Part shown: positions 21,607-33,219 of the stretch, piece after piece
Layout: each line of letters opens with the position of its first letter
Numbering within the stretch: the stretch's first letter is position 1
Assembly: GCA_036346255.1 (NCBI GenBank)
Contig: JAYEVH010000401.1
Span: 53,510 to 117,509 of the forward strand
Source of the DNA: Ampelocalamus luodianensis
Lineage: Eukaryota > Streptophyta > Magnoliopsida > Poales > Poaceae
Length of the DNA: 64,000 nt
Direction of reading: 5' to 3'
Position numbers and translations under genes: made by a program
Notes under the pieces: model-generated
Database searches by the model: none
Told to the model about the DNA's origin: nothing
What the model saw: only the letters and a program-made list of their open reading frames with translations

Positions 21607-21910
21607 CACTACTACAAAAAGGTTATTACAGACGGTTTCTAAACCATCTAAATTTATGTGTTTATGATAACAGGCGGTTATCATAAACGGTTTTTGAGCT
21701 ATTTGTGATAAGTCACATCACTGACGGTTTTTGGTCGAAGTCATATGTGAAGGACAACTATCACAGACGGTTTTGTGGTATAAACCGTCTGTAAAGGCCT
21801 ACTATCACAGACGGCTACCACCAACAACCGTCTGTGATATGTCAAATATCACAGACGGTTCTTTTTACTAACCGTCTATGATATGTATCCAATCAGAAAC
21901 GGTTGGTACA
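21607..21910 (+). mobile_element. Terminus of a CACTA (En/Spm-type) transposon with subterminal repeats
   Basis: CACTACTACAAAAAGG at 21607 is a standard CACTA terminal motif. It is followed by at least seven direct or inverted copies of ATCACAGACGGTT (near 21768, 21788, 21804, 21828, 21848, 21871, 21892), the transposase-binding type of subterminal repeat. The partner end was not found: no matching inverted terminus or 3-bp duplication is evident before 57370, so the right end is lost or lies beyond later insertions. Confidence 0.85.
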
Positions 21911-22078
21911 TATCACAGAGCATGAATGATATATAATGGCACAATTTAGCTTAGTCTATCTACGAAAAAAATCTAATAATTAATAAGATAAAGAATCCCA
22001 AGTCTTCAAAGTAGCATATGCTTTATATTTCCTACGGTGACAAAAACCAATTATTCTGAAGATAGTTTAGAGATAATC

Positions 22079-22205
22079 TAAAAAGAGCTAGAGATATCTG
22101 TAAAATTTCAACCTTGAAATTGATGTGATGAATTGCTAGAAGTACTAATCTACTCATTACCATTAGCTTTAGCATGAAGATACCTGTCTGGTTGTAACAC
22201 CATAG
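22079..22205. repeat. 127-bp segment duplicated at 47002-47128 (copy 1)
   Basis: From TAAAAAGAGCTAGAG to AACACCATAG. The copy at 47002-47128 has the same length and differs by about six substitutions, all transitions. The two copies lie on either side of the LINE in direct orientation. On the - strand both have an open frame (CYNQ..GIFMLK), but most substitutions also change residues, so coding is not supported. Its origin is unknown, perhaps CACTA internal sequence. Confidence 0.75.
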
Positions 22206-22464
22206 TAGTGTACTAGTTAAGTGCTCGTGTATTGTAACAGAATCCAAACCTTACAGAAATAATATTTCTCTTTTAACCATAAAGCGAACCAAATAATTAA
22301 AAGAACAAGAACTTCATGTGACAATTATGAAAATGAATGGTAGCAAATAATATATTCCCATAGTCTACTTCAATACATATACCTATACACAAGATATCAT
22401 TGCTTATTGCAGTCATTTACTGGCCAGTACAATAGAGTTTTCCACAAAATGGAAATAAACCTAC

Positions 22465-22609
22465 CAAAAGAGGATCTCTTGCATAGCAGCAGTTGTCGGA
22501 TTGCCTTCGGGCCACATTGGTATAACAATGTAAGCTGCAAATCGTTCCCTTGCCTTAATCTTTCTTGCAATCTTTATGGCCAATTCAATTGGTATTAGGT
22601 TCTCTGCAC
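22465..22609 (-). pseudogene. Captured exon of a phospholipase D gene
   Basis: On the - strand the 145-bp exon encodes AENLIPIELAIKIARKIK, then RERFAAYIVIPMWPEGNP and TTAAMQEILFW. This matches the conserved block of plant phospholipase D between its two HKD motifs (NLIP-ELA-KI, WPEG-P, QEILFW). It is bounded by intron signals still in place: GGAACAG before it (acceptor, 22610-22611) and GTAGGT after it (donor, from 22464). Keeping the introns means the fragment was copied from genomic DNA, not mRNA. No neighbouring HKD exon is seen. It lies about 0.85 kb inside the CACTA terminus and just before the LINE, which suggests capture by the CACTA element. It cannot make an enzyme. Confidence 0.75.
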
Positions 22610-22787
22610 CTGTTCCCACAAGAGTATACAAATCATAAAATGGATGCCTGGATTGGCCTTGTCCTTGACATATAGACCAAAAGATAAAGTGATCATTTGA
22701 TCTGCATTTGATCTGCATTTCAGGAGGAAGCGACAACTCGGGCTGCATGAAGCCTGAAGAAGCCGTCGACGAAGAGCTCAGGGCTGG

Positions 22788-25700
22788 ATGATGAATAGTG
22801 CGTCAAACAAACAACCTTGGCAAGATACCGAGACCGGTGAGATCGCTGTCCCGTTTTCAAAAGTCCATCGTGTTGTTAGTGCAGCGATTGGATCAAGATT
22901 TTGGCGGTTGCAAGAGGATGGTTCGTCCGAGGAAGAAGAGATTATCTTGAAAGAAGTGGAGGCTGAAGCAAAGGCGGGCAAGCGGTCCTCAGACCTTTCA
23001 CATCGAGGTAATAATCCGACTAACACATCTAGTTGTTGCAGTTATTTGCAGGTTGGAGTTAAGGGGAGGGTTGGCCTTGAGTTGTCATCGAAGAGTGCCC
23101 AGGTTCTTGAAGATGCAGTTGCAGAGGGGAATTTGCCAAAGGAGCTTCTTGACGTGGGTTTTTCGCCAGGTGGGAGCAAGAAGGGCCGGGGTGGAGGGCG
23201 ACCCTGGAAGGGGCCTTTGCCGCCGCCTCACCGTTCGCCTTTTGTGACGATTGGCTACGCCATTGCAAAAGCTCGCCGAGTTCCTCCTTTCAGGTCAAGG
23301 TGCAGCCGTGCAAAGGCTAGCCGAGTTCCTCCGTTCAAGCAGTGGCACAGCCGCGAAGATACAACGTCGCCAGCCGTGGAAGCCGATCTGGTCTCGCAAG
23401 AATTGGTTGATTCGCTGAATCAGATGACCGAGCAAATCTCGCGTGAGTCGGTGTCACTACCAAACTTGGCACCTGAAATGGTGGGATTTCAAGTTTTGAA
23501 TGATGCGATGCCGATTTTGTTGGATGCGGCTGCTGTACTGGTATTTTCGGATGGTAAACAATTGCCTGATGCTGAGGCTGGTGGACCGAGAACTTGAGGG
23601 CCTAACGTGGTGTTGACAAACTCCAAACCAACACGCAGAAAAGGGCTACCTTGGCTACGTAGGGTTTTGGTCGATCTCGAAAAGTCTCGCGATTACCGGG
23701 CGATCGCCGAGTTCTTTTCCGTGAGTGGCAATCCCGGCGGCGCAGGCTTGACCGTCTGGCGTTATGTTTGGCCGGGGGCAAGCTCGGGGCAGCGGTGGCC
23801 GGTTTTCAGCCTTCGGTCAGGGTGTTGGACCGGGTGGCGCACGCAGGTTTGTTGGTGAGAAGCAGCTGGGGATCGGTGGCACTGGTCAAATCCCAGGTAG
23901 TGGATTGGAGGGTGGTCAGTTGGTCAGGGGCAGGACGTTGGGTCTTGCTTCTGTCGGTGACGGTGGTGGACAAACCCAGAACATTGGAGCGGTTGGAGTT
24001 GGAGGCAGGAATTCGCATGGCTTTGCTGCTGTTGATTTGAGTAGCGGGCAAGTCCAGGGAGCAGGTGCATCCATTCAATTATCTGTCAATGGTGGTACTA
24101 TCGGTCAGGATGCGGGACCTGGTGGTGCTAATGGTGGGCATGGAGGTTTCCCGATCGTGGTTTTTGGTGGCAGTACTTCTCACCAAAATCAGCTTCAAAA
24201 TCAAGCTCCTTCTAGTGGCCGTGGAAAGGCCGGCGATGGTAACATAAGCCGGGGTCGTGACAAGATGGGCAATATGCCGGTTAGCAAAGAGTATGCAGGT
24301 GATGCTTCTCATATAGTTTGTTTTCACTGTAAAGGGAAGGGGCATGGAATTGCTAATTGCAAAACTATTTTATTATGTGATATTTGTGAGAGCACTGACC
24401 ATTTGGCAAATAAGTGTTTGTTGACGCTGAAACCAAGACCTATTGCCAATTTATATGGTTTTGGGGCGGATGGATTGGGGTTTTATCATATCCCTGTATC
24501 TCGGACGAAGAAGTGGAGAAAAGAAAACAATAAGACCGGGCTTGTTCGGATAATTGGTGAGCCGATGTCCAAAGACCAGCTGATTGCTGAACTGAGAAGG
24601 CTAATTCCTGTGAATTGGCAACCATAGGTGGAGATTCAGGGGGAAAAGGAATTTTTGGTTCATTTTACATCTAGGCCTGAATTGCTTCGTATGGTGGCTA
24701 TTGGAGATGTTCATATGAAAGAGCATAAGGTGGTGCTTCAATTGGAGGAATGGAATGCGAAACCTGCACCTAAATACCAATTACAGAAAGTTTGGGTTCA
24801 GGTCTTAGGAGTGCCCAAGGAGATTCGGGATTTCTTGAGTCTTTGTGCCGTAGGCTCGATCATTGGCTTGGCTTTGAGGGTGGACATGGAGCAAGTGCGT
24901 ACGAAGGATATGGTTCGTATGTTGGTAGGTGTTCTGGATGTAGACGCCATACCTGCTAGTGTAGAGATTGTGGTTGGAGACTTTGTATACGATATCTTTT
25001 TTAAAATTGAAGATGCTGAGGTGGGCATGGTTGACGAAGACATCCAGCCGGACGCTGATCGGGAGGAGGACGACAATTCAGATAGGGGCAAAGATGTTGA
25101 GATGGCAGATAGAGAGACTAAGAGATCGAAGAATAATTTGGATAACAATAAACTTGTCCCTGAGAGCAGTAAGGGTCAGTCTTCGTCTTCCTTTCAGGGG
25201 AATGCTTTGGGGCTGTTGGGTGCGGATAAGATCTGGGTTACACCGAAGGCGATTAACAAGGTGGACGAGATTGGTGCTAGAAAGGTTGGAGAGTCCAGTT
25301 TCAATGTGCAGGGAAAGAGTGAGGTCTCAGGCAAAGAAGACAACATTTTTCAGATCATGTGGTGGAAGTTGTTGTTACGTCGGGTGGTTGTAGTCCGGGT
25401 GGGTTTGAGGTGTTTGCAGCGCCGGTGGTCCCTGGTGCTGAGCAGAATGCTGCCCCAAATGCAGGTGATGTAGAAGCCGGCCTGGATACTCAAATCTCTG
25501 AGGTGCATGGCTTGGCGGTGTCAACTGCAGCCACTGATCAATTAGTTGGTTCCTCTGCTGTTCAGGAGGACCCGAGTGATGCGCCACTCAAGGCAGTCCC
25601 TTTGGTCAGCAATCCGGCCATGCATACACATAGCAGGGTTAAGGGTGCAAGGTTTGAGGTGGAGCTCGGCAAAGACCGGCAGAAAAGCTTCTCTGCACAA

Positions 25701-26243
25701 GAATCTGGGTATGGCAAAAATAGCAAACTGGACCTTAGTTGTTCATCTATTGTTGGGGTTACTCGGCCAGCTTTGTTTCACAAGGAAGACACGGTGGAGC
25801 CTCGGCAAAGTGAGCGTATTAAGAAGCAGCAGTCCGGTGATATTGACTCGATCCATAAGGCCATGCAGCGTGCAAAATTGCGCAACCTCGAATTTGATTC
25901 AAACAATCCAAGTAAGTATGATGATAATATTTCTTTTGTGTCTTTTTTCGATGAGCAAATAGTTAAAAAAATGGCTAATATCAGCATCTCATTAGGAGTC
26001 GATAATTCTGAGATTGGTAGTTCTATGGAATTAGTAAGATTAAAAAATAAGGAAAATGTCGAAGTAGACGGCATAGCAGATGATGCTCTAGATTGCAATG
26101 ATACATCTGCCTTTATTCTCTGTTGCAATGATTTAGATGGTAATTTGGAGGATGACCAATCTAATTTCACATTAGTGTCATATAAAAAGAAGTCAAAAAA
26201 GAAAACTTTCTTTGATAGGCCAATTAAACTAAAGTTAAAATGA
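22788..26243 (+). pseudogene. LINE ORF1 (RNA-binding protein), frameshifted
   Basis: ATG at 22788 begins MMNSASNKQPWQDTETGEIA. The frame is broken near 23600-23760, continues from 23764 as a Gly/Gln-rich linker, and reaches two consecutive zinc knuckles at 24319-24417 (CFHCKGKGHGIANC and CDICESTDHLANKC, both CX2CX4HX4C). After these comes GEPMSKDQLIAELRRLIPVN, then an in-frame TAG at 24625-24627, which looks like a TGG (Trp) changed to TAG. The DUF4283-type domain continues downstream: VWVQVLGVPKEIRDF, VLDVDAIPASVEIVVGDFVY. Another frameshift lies near 25360. A Lys-rich tail ends at TGA 26241-26243, overlapping the ORF2 start. Known role of such ORF1: nucleic-acid chaperone of the LINE RNP. 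Confidence 0.85.
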
Positions 26244-29200
26244 AAGGTCTTTTTTGGAATAGCAGAGGTCTGGGAGACTTGGCTAAACATCATTACATTT
26301 GTGAAGTAGTTAAGGAACACCATTTAGATTTCGTGGCCATTTTAGAAACTGGCAAAAAAAAACTTTTCTGTAGCTAGTCTTAACCGGCTTTGTGGTGGGC
26401 AGAATTTTTTGTGGCATTTCTCTCCCCCACAAGGTTGGTCGGCATCCTTTTAGGGGTGAATCCGCGGGTGTTTGATGTTGGTTCTATCGATGCTGGTGAT
26501 TTTTATGTTAAGTTTCATTTAAAGAACAAAGAGGATGATTTCCAATGGGTTCTTGTAGTCACATTTGCTGGTGGTACTCAAACTCAATTCGAGGAAAAGT
26601 TTCTTACTGAACTTGTTCAGGCCTGTAGGAAAGAATCGCTTCCAATTTTAATTGGAGGGGATTTTAATATCATCAGGCATTCAGATGAAAAAATAGAGAT
26701 AACTTTCAGTTTAGGTGGCCTTTCTTGTTTAATGCGGTGATTGATAACTTGGATTTAAGAGAAATTGCTTTATCACGTAGGCAATATACCTGGGCCAATT
26801 CTTTAGATAATCCAACATTTGAAAAGTTGGATAGAGTTTTAATGAATATAGATTGGGAGACTAAATTTCCGTTGGTCACGGTTCATGCGCTTGAAAGATC
26901 CTTATCTGATCACACGCCGTTGCTTTTGACCACGCAAGCGGCTTCTTTTAGCGGACGACAACCGTTATTTAAATTTGAATTAGGGTGGTCGGGTAGGGAG
27001 GGATTTAGAGAGTTGGTAGCTAATGTGTGTCAAAAAGATGTTAGGGGTCTTTCCGCCTTGCAAACTTGGCAGCATAAGATTAGATCTCTCAGAAGTTTTC
27101 CTCGTGATTGGGCTAAAAATATCAGTGGAACGTATAAAAAGAAAAAATGAGCTTAATTTATTGATTGATAAGCTTGATAAAAAAGCTGAGGTTGTGAGAT
27201 TGTCTGACCATGACATTAATCTTAAAAGGGTTGCCAATGAGAGATTAGCTTTGCTTCTGAGAGAAGAAGAGATCAAGTGGTACCAGAGATCTAAAGCGAA
27301 ATTTCTGTTAGAAGGGGATAGAAATACGCGATATTATCATTTGATTGCAAATGGGAAGCATAGACATCACAGAATTTTCTAGCTCGAACAAGACGAAGGA
27401 TTAATTCGAGGTGATGTACAATTAAAAGAGTATATCACTAATTACTACAAAGTTTTATTTGGACCTTCCGAAATTAATCACCTTTCTATGGTTGATTCTG
27501 TGGTGAATGATATACCTCAAGTTTCTGAGGACGAAAATGAGTTCCTTACAGAATGTTTCACTGAAAAAGAGGTAAAGGAAGCTATTTTTCAAATGGACCA
27601 TAACAAAGCACCTGGGCCAGATGATTTCCCGGCCGAGTTCTATCAGGTGTTTTGGGATATCATTAAATTTGATTTGTTAGCTATGTTCTAGGATTTTCAT
27701 AAGTGTTCGCTTCCTCTCAATAGCTTGAATTTTGGGATCATTACTTTGCTTCCCAAAAAAGCGGACGCTAAACAAATACAATAGTACATACCGATTTGTC
27801 TTTTAAATGTTAGTTTCAAAATCTTTACAAAAGCTGTTACTAATAGACTTATGGGGTTGCACAAAAGGTGGTTAGACCTTCCCAGTCGGTTTTTTGCAGG
27901 GGAGATTTATTCTTGATGAGGTGGTTATTCTCCACAAAACTATTCATGAATTACATAAAAAGAATTTGGATGGAATAGTTTTCAAGATAGATTTTGAGAA
28001 AGCTTATGACAAGGTTAAATGGCCTTTTTTAATTCAAACTTTAAGGATGAAGGACTTTTCTGCTAAGTGGTGCTCTTGGGTGAAAAGTATAGTAAAGGGA
28101 GGGAGTGTTGAAATAAAAGTTAATGATGAGCTTGGCTCCTTTTTCCAAACTCAGAAAGGTCTTAGGCAAGGTGATCCCATGTCTCCTATTCTTTTTAACA
28201 TTGTAGGGGATATGCTTGCCATTTTCATCTCTCGCGCTAAATAAGCAGGCCTTTTATCAGGCATAGTTCCTCACTTGATTGAGGATGGTTTGTTAATTTT
28301 GCAATATGCTGATGACACGATCCTCTTTTTGAATAATGATTTGGAACAAGCAAAAAATTTGAAACTTATTCTTTGTGTATTCGAACTTTTATCGGGTTTG
28401 AAGATTAATTTTCATAAGAGTGAGATCTTTTGTTTTGGGTTTGCCAAAGCCGTTGAATCACAGTTTACACATTTATTTGGGTGTCAAGTGGGTGCTTTTC
28501 CTTTCAGGTACTTGGGCTTTCCTATCCACTTTAAAAAGTTAAGGAATAGTGATTGGAAAGGGGTAGAGGACAGATTTGAGAAGTAACTTAGTAGTTGTAA
28601 AGGAAAGAATATGTCGGTGGGGGGACGGTTGGTACTTATTAACTCGGTACTAAGCAGTCTACCTATGTTTATGTTTTCTTTTTTTGAAGTTCCTAGACAA
28701 GTCCTAAAGCGACTAGACTTTTATCGATCTAGATCCTATTGGTAGAGTGATAATCACAAACGTAAATATAGGCTTGTTAAATGGAGTGTAGCTTGTTCGC
28801 CTAAAGAACATGGCGGTTTAGGCATTTCAAACTTAGACGCGAAAAATAAAAGTTTACTTGGGAAATGGTTATTTAAACTGCTGAGTGAAGAAGGTGTTTG
28901 GCAATCATTGCTAACAAAGAAGTATTTGGGTGGAAAAAGCCTCTCTGAGGTGGTTAAAAAACCTGGGACTTCTCATTTTTGGTCGGGTCTTATGAACATT
29001 AAAGATCAATTTCTTCGTTTCGGGTCTTTCCATATTCAAAATGGCATGCAAACTAGGTTTTGGGGAGATATCTGGTTAGGTAATTCTCCGTTAAAAAGTT
29101 AATATCCTATTCTTTATAATGTGGTAAGGAGGAAGGAGGATACTGTGGCAAAAATTATGAGGTCGTCACCCTTAAATATTTCCTTTCGAAGACCTATTAT

Positions 29201-29479
29201 TGGACCCAAGTTACAGGCATGGAATGAGTTAATTTTGAGAATTGCTAATTTACAGTTAAGCTCTCAAAAGGATATCTTTAAATGGAATGTAAATAAAGCT
29301 GGTATGTTTACGGTCAAATCTTTCTATGGGGCTCTAATTCGTAATTGTCGAGTCCCTATTAGGAATTTATTCTGGCTAATCAAAATCCCCTTAAAGGTAC
29401 AGATTTTCCTTTGGTATCTCAAAAGAGGGGTAGTTTTAACTAAAGATAACTTGCATAAAAGAAATTGGAGGGGAAGCAA
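26240..29479 (+). pseudogene. LINE ORF2: AP endonuclease and reverse transcriptase (first part)
   Basis: ATG 26240-26242 overlaps the ORF1 stop as ATGA. It starts MKGLFWNSRGLGDL; catalytic Glu in DFVAILET (about 26325-26349). An extra A in a 9-A run near 26354 shifts the frame. Endonuclease motifs GGDFNII (about 26655-26675) and SDHTPLLL (about 26907-26930) remain. In the RT domain: NKAPGPDDFPAEFY (about 27603-27644), KIDFEKAYDKV (27978-28012), GLRQGDPMSP (about 28158-28187), and the catalytic YADD (about 28303-28314). Stops and frameshifts occur near 27400, 27690, 27780, 28244 and 28587. The zinc-domain start IPLKVQIFLWYLKRGV (about 29380-29430) is cut by element D at 29480. Confidence 0.9.
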
Positions 29480-31640
29480 TGTAACACCCCAGTCCGTCAT
29501 GAACCTGGAATGCTACTAAACAAACTCTAAAAAAACTCTAAGGAAGACAATTCTAATAAATTTTGGCAGAACCTCCCTTGTAAAGTTATTTACATGAAGG
29601 TTCCAACACATGAGATAATCAAATATTAATTAAACTTCCATTCCAAGACATCAAAGGATAATCGAAACATGCTAAGAATCCATCATAACTAGAGAGGTAT
29701 AAATTCCACTACTCCTCATTATTACATTTAATCCATAGCATAAAACAAATCATAATATTCAAAGATCAATCATTCTCTGAAGATCATTCATCCTTATTTA
29801 GTTCATGTGGTATGTGTGTGTCTAGCAGTCTACTTTCCCCCATGCATGTCATTCTGTCTCGGTACCTAAACAACAATAAAGCAAGAGTGAGTCCATAGAC
29901 TCAGCAAGTACATTAAGAAACCATGGCAATAACACACATGTAAAGGAGATTAACATTAGAACATCGTGTATGCAAATGCAATGCTCAAGGACTTTTATCT
30001 TTAACTTTCGTGTACATTACACTGTAATGCGTAGTATGCGACCGCGCCAAGATGCCCATGCATCTTGCGCACGCACGAGGACCAATTGCCGTTACTCCGC
30101 AAGTAACGGGGACCTCAAGCCCACACTCCACGAGTGAGGATCTCGGCCCGTCACATTCATGACGGGATCTCCAAAGGAAACATACTTGGACACTCACGTG
30201 ACCAAGCCTCAACATGATATCTCTATGCAAATGCTTATCATGTAATCATCATCAAATTACCAAAGTACAACATCACTTAATCATAGCAAAGCATGAGCAT
30301 CATTTGAGCAATAACCATACTTAAGCATTCATTAAGTATACCATCTTGCAATACATCCATACAACCAAATAACACACAATTTAGACAATCATTCAAACAA
30401 CAATGCACTTGCCTCAACGTGCGAAGGTGGATGTCGGGAATGAGGTAGTGCTCCGGAGCCAAACCCACACCTGGACAACAATTGAGACAAACTAAGGCTA
30501 CCATAAGGGTCTAATAACAAAATCATAAACACAACATGAGTACATCGTCCACTAAACGCAACCCCAACGTTAAAGCGGCTGTCAGATTTCTTTTCCAGAG
30601 AACAGCCCCTTCAAAAATCATAACTAAATGTAAGGAAATCCAAATGGAGTGATCTTGGACATTCTGAAAAGGTTATTGAATTCCCCCTCTAAACCTAGTT
30701 GGTGAGGTTCTCTGATTCGGCCATTTACTAGCCCTACCAATCTAAACAACAGAGTATCAATTTTCACGTCGGGTTTCTGGACAGCAACAATGAAACTATC
30801 ATAACTTTCTCTACGTTCGTCCGAATTTCATGATCTTTAGTTTTCCTGAAAGCTAGAAGGATTATCTACAACTTTCGTTATACTGGGGTTCTCAGATTTC
30901 CACTTTATCCATCACTTTTAATTGGTTTTCACAATCTGTCTAAATATCTGACAGAGCAGTGGAACAGCAGACTTAGAAAATCATAACTCTCTAACCGTTA
31001 ATCGGTTTGAAAGCTAAGACAATAACCTAAAACTCTCTAGGAGACCAAAACTCCAGATTCATCCTCTAACCACACGAAATTTACCCATAAGCCATTGGAA
31101 TGAAAATTGCATTACAATGGCCGACTACCATCTAAACAAAGACTAACCAAAATCTCTCCCAAGACTAATTATCCTTCAAGAACAGCATGTTACCCTTGTG
31201 ACGCTGCCGAATGCGAACCCGGATGGCGATCCTCCTCTTCCTCTTCTTCCTTCTCTTCTCCTCCTTTCTTCCTCCTTTCTTCCTCTATGGCCGGTGCAGG
31301 AGGGCTTCTTCTCCTCAAGGCCGGCGGCAATGGAGGGCTCTTGGAGGAGGTTGGGCGCAAGGGGAGAGGAACCAGGAGGTGGCTGCCAAGGAGGTGGTGC
31401 GCATGGGGAGGAGAGGAGATGGGGCGGCCAAAGGGAGTGGGGGCTCGGCTAGGGTTTGGGGAAGTGGTGCCTCCCCTGGCCGGCCACCTAAGGCCGATGG
31501 GCGAGCCAGAGCCTGTGTTGGCGTAAACGCGCTTTCACCCCCGCTAGCTGCGAAAATCAACTATTTCCTTTTGATCCTTTTACTATCGAGAAGTCCCTCC
31601 GAAACTCTTTCTCGAACCTCTCGAACTTTGGGTCATTACA
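29480..31640 (-). repeat. 3' LTR of element D
   Basis: On the - strand it starts TGTAATGACCC (31640) and ends GGGGTGTTACA (29480). Modules in - strand order: GGCCGGCC (31478-31485), telo-box (31449-31457), purine-rich tract (about 31285-31230), donor-like GTAAC with the intron starting at 31193, three repeats anchored at CATAACT 30982, 30800 and 30619 (spacings 182 and 181), hairpin array (about 30206-30011), and acceptor-like TTTAG/GTACC at 29866. The 5' copy at 41475-43659 matches with small indels. Confidence 0.93.
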
Positions 31641-31655
31641 TTCTACCCCCTTACA
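31641..31655 (-). other. Polypurine tract of element D
   Basis: On the - strand GTAAGGGGGTAGAA directly before the 3' LTR start; the same position and type as in A and E. Confidence 0.8.
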
Positions 31656-31719
31656 CGAATTCGTCCTCGAATTCTAACCCACCACGCCAAGGGACGGATA
31701 CGAAAAGACTTAAAGCACA

Positions 31720-31890
31720 ACACGCTTTGTAGAGAATAATTCGGATATTGCTCGCGCATGCGGGCCTCCAACTCCAGTGGCTTCTTTCTCGGATGCTGCG
31801 ACCAAAGAACTTTAACATACTTGGCGTTTTGTTTCTCAAAACCTTCTCTCGATTTCTCCAAGATCCGTGACCGGCTTTGACTCAAAGGTC
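31720..31890 (-). pseudogene. Integrase chromodomain of element D
   Basis: On the - strand the frame ending near 31643 reads ILEKSREGFEKQNAKYVKVL, then WSQHPRKKPLELEARMREQY. The pattern KYVKVLWS...ELEARMRE is the chromodomain at the C-terminus of chromovirus integrases, thought to direct integration to marked heterochromatin. This is the main reason to call D a chromovirus. The usual aromatic T-W-E stretch is altered here (KKPLELE), and the frame upstream is broken. Confidence 0.75.
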
Positions 31891-31989
31891 AAATCTTGCT
31901 CTATGAGTAGAGGCTCTAGCGGTACATGATGCTCCGGATCTATAAGTACTTCCTCAGCATGGATACATGAAAAACATTGTGCACTCCAC

Positions 31990-33219
31990 GCATAGACTCG
32001 GCGAGTCTAAGCGATAAGCCAACTTCCGATTCGAGCCAAGATCGTGAATGGTCCTATGTACCTTGGGCTAAGCTTCCTCCAGTGCAGAACCTCACCACAC
32101 CTTTAGTGGGGACACTTTCAAGAGCACTGATCCCCACTTCAAATTCCAAGTCTCTTCTTCTCACGTCTGCATAACTTTTGCATGCGCTCTGAGCTAATAG
32201 GTTCTGTCTCACGAGCCACTCGCTCTGATCTTTTGTACCCAATCCGGACCTAAAGCGCCTTCTCACCCACGGCTTCCAGCAAAGTGGTGACTGCACTTAC
32301 GCCCATACAAAACCTCGAACGGAGCGGCTTTTATGCTTGAATGATAGCTGTTGTTATAAGCAAATTCTGCTAAAGGCAATTGATCCTCCCACTACCCTTC
32401 CAAGACAAAACACAAGTCCGCAACATGTCCTCCGAGTGCGGATGGTGCGTTCCGTGCGCCCGTCATGCGTGGATGGAATCTTGTACTCAGACAATTTGTG
32501 TGCCCAAGGCACTCTGTAAACTTTCCCAAAACTTGGAGACAAACTTGGCATCTCTGCCGGAAATGATGGTCTTTGGCACCCCATGTAATCTCACAATCTC
32601 CCGCACATAGATGGGAGCTAAATCACTTCTTTGAGTTAGTAGTGCGAATTGGTATAAAGTGTGCGATTCTTCGAGACGATCCACTACCACCCACACCGCA
32701 TCCTTACCCTTGGTGACCGGGTAACGCAACTACAAAATCCATAGAAATATCGTCCCACGGCCATTGCGGAATCTCTAAAGGTTGCAACAACCTGCGGGGA
32801 CGCTTGTGTTCCGCCTTCACTGTTGACAAACACCACATGAGGCCACATAATTAGCTATGTCCACTTTCATCCTTTTCCACGAAATTGCGCTTAGATCACG
32901 ATACATCTTCGTTTCACCGGATGAGCGATTATGCGAGTACGATGTGCCTCTTTCAGAATATCATCCTTGACCTTCGCTTTCTGTGGTACGCAAAGGCGGC
33001 CCTTAAACCGCAACGCACCACACCCATCCAAACTGAAATCTCCGTCCTTGCCCAAATCCAACCGCTTTCGAACCCTTTGCAATAATTGATCTTCCTGTTG
33101 TGCCTCTCGCACCGCTGCGAATGGCCGACTCCAAGATCAGCCGTGTTTCAACACGTGCAGTCCCCGCATAGCAAAATGATATTCCCATACGGTCAAAGTC
33201 AGCAATGAGATAATCCAAT
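31990..33219 (-). pseudogene. Integrase of element D (broken)
   Basis: HHCC zinc domain: a His pair in EAHRTRIIAHP (about 32950-32918) and the Cys pair in YVASCGVCQQ (about 32852-32822). The catalytic core starts ISMDFV (first Asp, about 32735), followed by GKDAVWVVVDRLEES and YVREIVRLHGVPKTI. The second catalytic Asp, normally in SDRD, reads SGRD (about 32578), so it looks lost. DGRTERTIRT with the catalytic Glu is in a shifted frame (about 32460-32430). Several frameshifts lie between 32900 and 31990. Inactive. Confidence 0.85.

Noticed and set aside
21607..21910. Regular short repeats ATCACAGACGGTT as a CRISPR-like array
   Set aside because: Repeats occur in both orientations with irregular spacing next to a CACTA terminus in a plant genome; they are transposase-binding subterminal repeats.
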